From Fagopyrum homotropicum (taxonomy: Eukaryota; Streptophyta; Magnoliopsida; Caryophyllales; Polygonaceae), in assembly GCA_033239125.1 (NCBI GenBank), contig BSWB01000004.1, positions 120,041,235-120,105,234 of the forward strand: a stretch of DNA of 64,000 nt, given 5' to 3'. The notes below the pieces were generated by a model that saw only the letters and a list, made by a program, of their open reading frames with translations, was not told where the DNA came from and made no database searches. The position numbers and the translations under genes are program-made. This document shows, piece after piece, positions 56,948 through 64,000 of the stretch (the stretch's first letter is position 1; each line of letters starts with the position of its first letter).

Positions 56948-57777
56948 GTGCAAGATTGGTCTAGCTACGGACCTTAAACAAAGCGCTTCTTGGGAGGCAA
57001 CCCAAGGTATTGCATTCTCGTTTTGTCTTCGATTCATAGATTAGTTTAGAATAAACGTTTTCGCTTTATTTTTTCCTTGATTTCTTCCGGTATGTTCGTG
57101 TTTTTGGTTGTAGGATCGATGGAAAGGGAGAAAGGGAGGATAATGTCGAAGAGAAGTGACGAAATTTGGACTTTGAAGCTTTACAGAAGGTTCCACGGTC
57201 TAAATTACGGTCGTCATAGCTACAGTGGCCGTAATTCTCAAAAGCCTGTGAAAAATCACCAAAACCACGGGTCCGTACACTTCCACGGCCGTGGAATGCC
57301 CCGACAGACCGTGATTTTTGAAATTTTGCCTGCGAGTATAAAAGCCACACTTCATCACAAAAACCACCACAATTCTTCCCCAATTCCACGACCTAAATAC
57401 CGAAAACCCGCAGCCTCTCCCAATTCTTTATTCTCTAATCGTTTTCAACGATTCTTCGCTCTAAACTGCAGCAAATCCAACCACGAACAAGATCCAAGCA
57501 ACAAATCGAGTGGAAATCGATCAACAAACGCGCATTTTGGATTTTTCAATCCGAAAAAGAGGTTATTTCTTTCTCTTCGATTCTCGCGGATTTGGTTCGT
57601 TTTTGCCATAGATTTTTAGGAAGAACTGACAAAGATTGGAAGGAATTAGATTAGGACTGCTTGTTGTGGTGATATTTGGTGAATTTGCTGAGATTCACGA
57701 GATTCTGTGACGAATCACGGTCTCTGGAGGTTCCACGGCCGTGGTTTCTATAGAACAGACCGTGATTTTTGCTGAAA
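56948..57777 (+). other. Unit 2 post-pol spacer
   Basis: Same content as 45691-46520, with substitutions at 57078 and 57429. Modules are at 57187-57327 and 57711-57772. Confidence 0.7.
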
Positions 57778-59346
57778 ATGGATTTCGTAAGGAGAGTGTC
57801 GGGAAGGATTAAGGAAAAGAAAGGGGAGCAAAATAAGAAAAGGAAGGGCAACCCCTCCACCTCTAGGACACCACCACCCTCATCTCCCTCACCACCATCC
57901 TCACCTTCACCTCCATCTTCACCCCCTCACCCTAGAATCCCAACCATACACGAAAACCACCTAGCTGCATTTGAAAGGATAGAGAAGAGGGCAGTGATTG
58001 GCCCTAGGTACTTGTTGTTGGAGGACCTACATCCTCTCAACATAGTTGATGACCTTACATGGCTCTTGGATAGAGCCGGATTGCTTGTCTTCACGAACAT
58101 TCGTGAAGACGCTTACGAGGAGATTACCCGAGAGGTTGTGACGTCCTTTGAGCACAGCCCAGTAGATAGGACCGTCTCCTTCCGTCTTATGGATCGAGAC
58201 TACCACTTGAGCATTGTTGAGTTCGGGACCATTTTCGGGTTCCATGAGACCTACAACGGTCGACTTCCTAGAGGCGTTTCCGCCGAGGACTTTTGGGCGG
58301 AAGTGGCCATGATTTATGCCGACGAGGACCGTTGGCAACCAGCTGATACCAAGGCTAGATTGATGTACCATCTAGCCTTGAAGATAGCTCACCGTGTTCT
58401 TTCGGAGTGTCTCTTTCCTAGGACGGAGACGCCCCAAAAGATCAAGACGGATGAGCTATTCCTTCTTTACGCCATGCTTTATGGATGCCGCGCAGATTGT
58501 GCTACTCTTTTGGCGGCGACGATGAGTAAACTCAAGAACAAATCGAGAGGGAACATTGGATATGGTGGGATAGTGACCCACATTGCTAGGAGCTTTGGTG
58601 TAGATTTTTCAGCTTGCACCCGCATACCCGCCGTACCTCTAGGATTACATGCATTCATGGTTAGGGGACTCATCTTCCCCACACATAGAGGTCCGCCTTA
58701 TGCGGGCATGCCCTGGGAGAGTAGGATAGGCAGGGGTATTGAGTGGCTGCCAGAGTATTTCATTGTGGCGGGACGCCACAATTGGAAGGAGACGTTCGCT
58801 GCGATGCATGCGAACAGGCTTGTAGCTCCCCCTTTTGTCCCACCACCGGTTGAGGATGAGGAGGAGATGGGAGAGCAGTACGAGAGTGGTGGAGGAGCGG
58901 AGCAGGAGTTCGGCACGTTTCCGGATCAGCCGGAGGCGGTCCCGGATGTACCTAGGCGCTCTCCACGTCCAGCTAGAGCTTCAGGCTCGTCATCTCGCCG
59001 CGCCAGCGTGAGTGAGAGACCCACGTGGATGACTACACCTCCCACTTGGTACAGCACACCTCCTCCTTGGTCCACGACACAGCCAGCACCACCACCACCA
59101 GCACCAGCACCAGCACCAGCCGATGCCCCCTCATGGTATGATCACGCCCCGGGATGGTATGAGAGGATGCCGGATTGGGCTACCGGACTTTCAGAGAGAG
59201 TCGGAGCATTAGAGATCCGGGCGGATGCTAGAGACGGACACTTAGACGACCTTGACCACATGATGAGGGACGTCTACCGCCAGCAGTTTGGGCGGTTCTA
59301 TGATCCGAGTTTCTCTCCATTCCCACCTCCACCGGCGCCGCAGTGA
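57778..59346 (+). CDS. ATHILA-type ORF protein, unit 2 (522 aa)
   Basis: Same length and start as the unit 1 protein. By eye it has three amino-acid changes (Ser to Arg at base 57936, Ser to Phe at 58760, Arg to His at 59240) and one silent change (59127). The central domain blocks and the C-terminal helix are intact. It lies 830 bp after pol and is preceded by a palindromic module. How it is translated is unknown; a spliced or separate transcript would be needed. Confidence 0.9.
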   Translation: MDFVRRVSGRIKEKKGEQNKKRKGNPSTSRTPPPSSPSPPSSPSPPSSPPHPRIPTIHENHLAAFERIEKRAVIGPRYLLLEDLHPLNIVDDLTWLLDRAGLLVFTNIREDAYEEITREVVTSFEHSPVDRTVSFRLMDRDYHLSIVEFGTIFGFHETYNGRLPRGVSAEDFWAEVAMIYADEDRWQPADTKARLMYHLALKIAHRVLSECLFPRTETPQKIKTDELFLLYAMLYGCRADCATLLAATMSKLKNKSRGNIGYGGIVTHIARSFGVDFSACTRIPAVPLGLHAFMVRGLIFPTHRGPPYAGMPWESRIGRGIEWLPEYFIVAGRHNWKETFAAMHANRLVAPPFVPPPVEDEEEMGEQYESGGGAEQEFGTFPDQPEAVPDVPRRSPRPARASGSSSRRASVSERPTWMTTPPTWYSTPPPWSTTQPAPPPPAPAPAPADAPSWYDHAPGWYERMPDWATGLSERVGALEIRADARDGHLDDLDHMMRDVYRQQFGRFYDPSFSPFPPPPAPQ

Positions 59347-60688
59347 TTGATGACCGGACCGCTCGTTTTTAGACATTCCCGCCACCACTTGTGAGTTTCT
59401 TTTTCTTTTCTTTCTTTTGTTCTTTCTTGTGAACATTAGGGACAATGTTCGTCCTAAGTATGGGGTGGGATGTACTAAATGTTTGTAATAACTCTACTCT
59501 ATATGTTGCTTTCATTCCGAGACTATCATTGCATGTTCATTATATGTTACACATTTCATTCTTGCATTGCATGAAAAAGAACTTTAAAAACCCATAAAAA
59601 TTGGAAAATTTTGAAAATTTGGTGCTTCTAATGAATCGATATGATTTCCATGATAATCACTACTTGCGAATTGAGTTTGATAACAATTGCATGCTTAAAA
59701 GGATTGTAATTCGAAAAGAAATTGAATGAATGAATTCTACCTCTTTTGCAAGTTTTATAATGTGAAAACGTTACCTAAATCATGTTGAGAAATTGAAGTT
59801 GAAATCACATTATAAGTTCCTATACTTCTTGTTGAAATGATTAAGGCAATTCGATACTTTCTTTCCTCTTTCTTTGATCATCTAACTCCTCATTGAAATA
59901 TTAGCCTCCTTTACCCATCCGGGAACTTGGAAAAGTGAAAGAGAAAAAGGCATGTTTGATGTGGGAGGGTCATGAGAGCAATTATTTGCAATCAATTGAA
60001 TAGAAAGAAATTATAGGTTTGGGGAAGTCAATCATGACGATGAGTAACTCGGCACCATTCACATAGCCGGGTGTTTGTGTCTTGCCAAAGTCGGATTGAG
60101 CGATATTCCTAGCGGATTATGGTATGTGCGCTAAGGGTTTGAGGCATCTCTTACAATTTTAAGAAACGCCAATCTCCTAGGCTTCGGTTTTTGTGCACCT
60201 CTATCCATAACTCCAAAAGTAAAGTCGAAAAATGAAAAGAAGAGAGCGAAGCTCTAAGTGAAGTGTTGCGGAAACCGCAAAAGAAGAAGAAGGTAGTTGT
60301 CCACTTTCCCGGATTTATGCACCACTCTCCCTTAAAGTTTTCCCTTCCCTTCCATACTCTAGACCTTTTCTTTGAAAGTCCTTAAGATCAAAAGAATGTT
60401 ATATGACTTGGTGATCTAAATTGAAGTTCTTATAATTGATTTTGATAATATTTGAAGGTTATAATGCTTGTTTGGAAGTTAAATTTATTCATGAGTTTTC
60501 TTTGCCTTTTACTCTCTAATTAAGTGTGTGAAAGTTTGAAAAACGATTGAAGCAAGGTTTGAGAATGATCTATTCTTTAGAAGTCACATTCACCCAAAAG
60601 AAGGTACACATATTTCATCCTAACTCTTGTTTAAAGCTTTTTGAAAGACCTTGCTTAGGGACAAGCAAGTGTTAAGTATGGGGTTATT
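59347..60688 (+). other. Unit 2 3' spacer
   Basis: Copy of 48090-49431 with one substitution noted (T at 59970). Contains both hairpin plus AAGTATGGGG blocks, at about 59433-59469 and 60649-60685. Confidence 0.75.
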
Positions 60689-62230
60689 TGTTAGCATGAA
60701 ATGTTGTGATATTTTAGGCACGTTTTCTAAACATATTTGATTCATATTGATAGTCTTTGATTGAACTTTGTGCATATGAGAGCTAGTATTACCTATATTG
60801 TCGATATAGATGTCTACACGAGTTCTATGTTGATTATAGGTGATTTGGAGCTATTTCCGAACGGAATCGAGCAAAGGAGAGTTGAGTTGATATGTCCATA
60901 GATTGAGGACACTCTTTTGAAGCAATTTGGAGTCTTAGATTGAAGAATGCACGAGTTAGGGAAGAATCACGTTCTTGCCCTAAATTATGCCCTAAAACAC
61001 GGCCGTACCACAAACCACGTTCAGAATTACGGCCGTGGATTCAGAGTCAAAAACCCTCCAGAGGGAGCCAATTTCTCCAAAGGGAGACTAGAAGGAGTCA
61101 AAACCTCCAAAAAGGGAGATTTAGGGAGAGTCAATTTCTCCAGAAGACGGTGACAGCCCCAAGACTTTGACCTTCGCTTACGACCGCTTACCTTGCTTGG
61201 AGCATTTTCGCCTAGGGTTGATTGAAGATCGCCGAAGGGTTAGCCTCTTTCTTAGGTTTTGATATTGAAGACGGATTGACATCCCGTTCTTCATACTTAC
61301 CTAGGATCATTGTGAGGTTTTGTATTCTATTCCGAATTCATTGAATATTCCGATTTGTGTTTGGATTTGAGATTGAGTTTTTGATTATATTTGAGTTTTC
61401 GAGGATTTTCATCTTTTATTCTCTTTGATTTGAATATTGATATCATGACAATGATTATTGGCTAAAACCCTTTAGCAATTCTAAGGTGAAGGGTTGATAG
61501 TTGTGGCTTAGATAATGATAGATCGATTGTAAATTGATTAGACCCTGAGAGTTAGAGAATTATCGCCGACAACCCTAAATTACGGGCTGTTCTTGAGTTC
61601 CACGACCGTGGAATCTCAAGAACTAACCGTGATTTTCCTTAAGTCTACGAACCTGCTTTTGCTTTAGTCTAAAGTTCAAGATTTGCTTTAGCTTAGTTTA
61701 GACTTGTCTTTTCTAGGTGGTAGTGAAGCCTCAACAACCTCTACCTCGATTGTGAGCCTCAACAACCTCAATCGGTTAAGTTAGTCTTGATCTTTAGGTT
61801 ATAAGTTTGGGTATTTGATGCTAATCCTCGTCTTTAGAATCTTTCTATATTGAAGCCTCAACAACCTGTATAGAGAGTTTCTTATAGGTGAGTCATATAA
61901 GGTTTTTGGAACCTCAACCGTACGATTACCTTACATTAGTATACCTTTGCATATCTCTACTCTGTCTTTACATCATTAGTATATCTTGAATCGATTGCCA
62001 CAATTAGATACCTAGATCTTTAGGGTTGTTGTTTTGCCAATATATTTGCAAAGCTTTACCCTTTTACTTGCTTGACAACTTTACAACTGAATTTGTTCCC
62101 CCCAAATCCCTGTGTTCGATACTCTGGAATACTTGCTAATCTACGCCGATCCGTACACTGCGGGTTCGCTTGCTTTTATTCTAGTTTTATAAATTTAAAA
62201 CTTGATTGCACGCACGCTAAGTGGCGAACA
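60689..62230 (+). repeat. LTR3, outer 3' LTR of the tandem element
   Basis: 1542 bp. By eye it differs from LTR1 at two positions (60988, 61762). It ends ...GGCGAACA, immediately followed by the ATCCG duplication. Confidence 0.93.
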
Positions 62231-62235
62231 ATCCG
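62231..62235. repeat. Target-site duplication, right copy
   Basis: ATCCG, identical to 38170-38174. Confidence 0.9.
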
Positions 62236-63340
62236 CCTATAGTAGAGGATACACCCGAAAAGGTTGCCGAGAGCGTCATTCTTGAGGTTGTGAACGGGAT
62301 GGAAGCGAGACAAAGATCTCAGCCAATATAGTTAAACGACTCAAATCACGTCTCGGTGAGGGGACCAGAGTTCCGCACTTATATTTGTCGAGTAGAGGAG
62401 GTTGCCAGGGTAGGTAGATGTGCACCGGATTTGCCAGCACATGTGGGGTCATCTAAGATCTCCAAAGGAGCTACTAAGGTGTCTATCGTACCGGAACAAG
62501 TTGTTGAGATTTCTACGGCTCAAGAGGAGTTGAGAGAACCGCGCCTTAACTCCTGGTTGAAGACTTTTCACCAGATGAGAGTACCCCTTTTCGCTGGAAA
62601 GGTGGGCTTAGAGGTCGAGCTATGGATTGGGCATGTAGACTCAACCCTTTAGTCTATTAGATTCCCATAGGATAGATGGATATACCTAGTATATACACTA
62701 TTCTGCGATTTATCCTAGCATTGGTGGAGGACCATACGGAGTCGAGTAACCAGCTATGACTAGATGAGGGGTTTGATTATAGAGCGTTTTTGCCCTGCCT
62801 CACTAAGGAGGGAGATACTACAAGATTTTATTGAGGTTGGTTACGAGGACGTTCCTATATCCGAGGCGATCGGGAGGTTCCTGGAGGATCTGCCGTTACT
62901 GAGTTCAGTTGTACCCCTAGAGGACCAGCATGTGTATTTGTTCCCCCGTAGACTGAGAGAGAGTATACCCGAGTCTACATGGCAGGTTTTCATTGTGATT
63001 CCCTAATATATTATCAAGATAGAGCCTTGGCTTATTAGCGTGAATGGGCTGGTCAGAGGAGAGCTTCTCAGACAAGAAGGTCTGAGAAGAGACAAAGGAC
63101 GGGACATACTAGTGCAGGGGCATCCTTGCGCGGGCGAGGTCAGACTCAAGGCCGCTCGAGTCACCCAGTGTCTGCACAGACTTTTGAGAGAGGACTGCAA
63201 TGCTTCAACTACGGAGGATCTAGACATATGAGAGTTGACTATCCGAGGATGCATGTGACTTGCTTCACTTGTGGCAAGCCACGTAACAAGGCTACCTTTT
63301 GCCATCACAACAGGGTTCTTCCCCTGCTAGTGTAGTAGGA
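62236..63340 (+). pseudogene. T2 gag, remainder
   Basis: Continues the frame of 38073-38174. An in-frame TAG lies at 62329-62331 and another stop at 62650-62652. The capsid-like blocks WLKTFHQMRVPLFAGK (about 62552) and ERFCPASLRREILQDFIEVG (about 62782) remain in the original frame. A degenerate double zinc-knuckle region (CFNYGG...CFTCGKPRNKATFCHH, about 63200-63310) is in another frame. Typical Tekay gag order; non-functional. Confidence 0.78.
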
Positions 63341-63484
63341 GGTGGGCAGAGGCCGCCTGAGTACCAGATGCACGGACAATAGAAGGTCCCGGATCGTACC
63401 ACTAGTCAGGGTTCCGCTCTAAACCCGAGTAGTGGCAAAGGCCGTGTTTGGAGCACCATTGATACCAGAGGAGCACATGCTCGA

Positions 63485-63991
63485 GTGTTTGAGTTGAGGA
63501 GTGTTGAGGAGCCAACATCACCGGATGCTATAGGTACTATTATGATCAATGGTTTACTAGTTAGAGTATTGTTTGATATGGGTTCTACGCACTCACTTAT
63601 TTCTGATCTATGTGTTGATAGACTGACCTTGGATACGGTAGAGGGAAGACCCTTTATTATAGGGTTACCCGATGGGGGTCAGGTGAGAGGTACTCGTGAG
63701 GTACATGGTTGTCCTATACATTTAGGAAACCGTGATTTGTTAGTGGACTTCTTTGTCATGCCGTTAGTGCGTGAGGAAGTCATTATAGGTATGGACTGGA
63801 TGGATAGGCATAGTGTCGTGTTAGATGTCGGTAGGAGGACCGTGGTGGTCTCTACCGAGTCGGGTCAGATAGAGATTTTCCGAGGTTGGGACCATGGAAA
63901 GACTATTGATGTCATCAGCGCAGTCCGAGCGGCGAGGCTGATTGGACAAGGTTGTGATGCCTTCTGTTGCTATGCCATGAATGAAGGTTAG
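63485..63991 (+). pseudogene. T2 aspartic protease region
   Basis: An open stretch contains GTIMINGLLVRVLFDMGSTHSL, in which DMGST replaces the usual DSGAT/DSGST site, then a FVMPLVREEVIIGMDWMDRH block typical of chromovirus proteases. It is out of frame with the gag pieces upstream and stops at 63991. The RT that should follow is outside the window. Confidence 0.75.
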
Positions 63992-64000
63992 ATTCCTGCT

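Larger units (their letters stand above)
38175..62230 (+). mobile_element. Tandem Athila element: three LTRs, two internal regions, one TSD
   Basis: Order: LTR1 38175-39716, internal 1 39717-49431, LTR2 49432-50973, internal 2 50974-60688, LTR3 60689-62230. Total 24056 bp. Corresponding features are offset by exactly 11257 bp. Only the outer ends carry the 5-bp duplication ATCCG, so one integration event is indicated, followed or accompanied by tandem duplication through the LTR. About 20 substitutions separate the units by eye. Athila lineage: tRNA-Asp primer site, FMDD RT, ATHILA ORF. Confidence 0.93.
36056..64000 (+). mobile_element. Tekay/Del-like element T2, split by the tandem Athila and running off the window
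   Basis: LTR, primer site and gag start lie at 36056-38174. The continuation (gag, zinc-knuckle region, protease) lies at 62236-64000. Removing the tandem insertion with one ATCCG copy leaves gag in phase across the site. RT and beyond lie outside the window. Confidence 0.85.

Noticed and set aside
1..64000. CRISPR array, bacterial operon or host plant gene
   Set aside because: The repeats found are LTRs, tandem repeats or palindromes within retroelements. Every recognisable protein domain belongs to Ty3/gypsy elements.

Overview
The window is plant nuclear DNA, most likely from a eudicot and probably from heterochromatin. It consists almost entirely of nested Ty3/gypsy LTR retrotransposons. 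No host gene, rRNA, tRNA or CRISPR array was recognised. The plant assignment rests on Athila-lineage elements (primer site matching tRNA-Asp, FMDD-type reverse transcriptase, extra ATHILA-type ORF after pol) and Tekay/Del-like chromoviruses (initiator-Met primer site, C-terminal chromodomain). The species cannot be named from this sequence.

Layout. 1-9968: old, stop-ridden Athila element A1 (+), with pol, ATHILA ORF, 3' spacer and 3' LTR. 10025 to about 12050: Tekay-like LTR (-). 12119-13450 (+) and 13460-17350 (-): two decayed elements of one other Ty3 family facing each other. 17351-22235 (-): Tekay-like T1, with 3' LTR, chromodomain, integrase and RT, cut by an Athila LTR at 22236. 22236-25756 (+): LTR and gag of a second Athila family (Z), joined head-on to minus-strand Athila sequence (25757-35690). 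That minus-strand block appears to be element X (33744-27176) nested in the RT of element Y (35690-34049 and 27175-25757). X and Y share an in-phase deletion that removes integrase. 36056 to the window end: Tekay-like T2 (+), with LTR, primer site, gag and protease. T2 is split at 38174 by a very young Athila insertion (38175-62230).

The young insertion is unusual. It has three 1542-bp LTRs and two 9715-bp internal regions (LTR-int-LTR-int-LTR) but only one 5-bp target duplication, ATCCG, at its outer ends. The units are exactly 11257 bp apart; about 20 substitutions and no indels were seen by eye. Unit 2 keeps protease, RT, RNase H, integrase and the ATHILA ORF open. Unit 1 has a nonsense codon between protease and RT. 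Both share the same gag frameshift.

The most intriguing signal is a set of dispersed palindromic modules. The A1/tandem family repeats TTCCACGGCCGTGGAA-type cores at the same places in every copy: two in the LTR, one or two in the protease-RT linker, one in the post-pol spacer and one just before the ATHILA ORF. The second Athila family carries a different core, CACCTCGGTCGAGGTG, in matching places with the same outer half-site layout. This suggests family-specific recognition sites for a trans-acting factor. A second hairpin plus AAGTATGGGG block, resembling the polypurine tract, follows the ATHILA ORF in all families. All comparisons were made by eye without alignment software.
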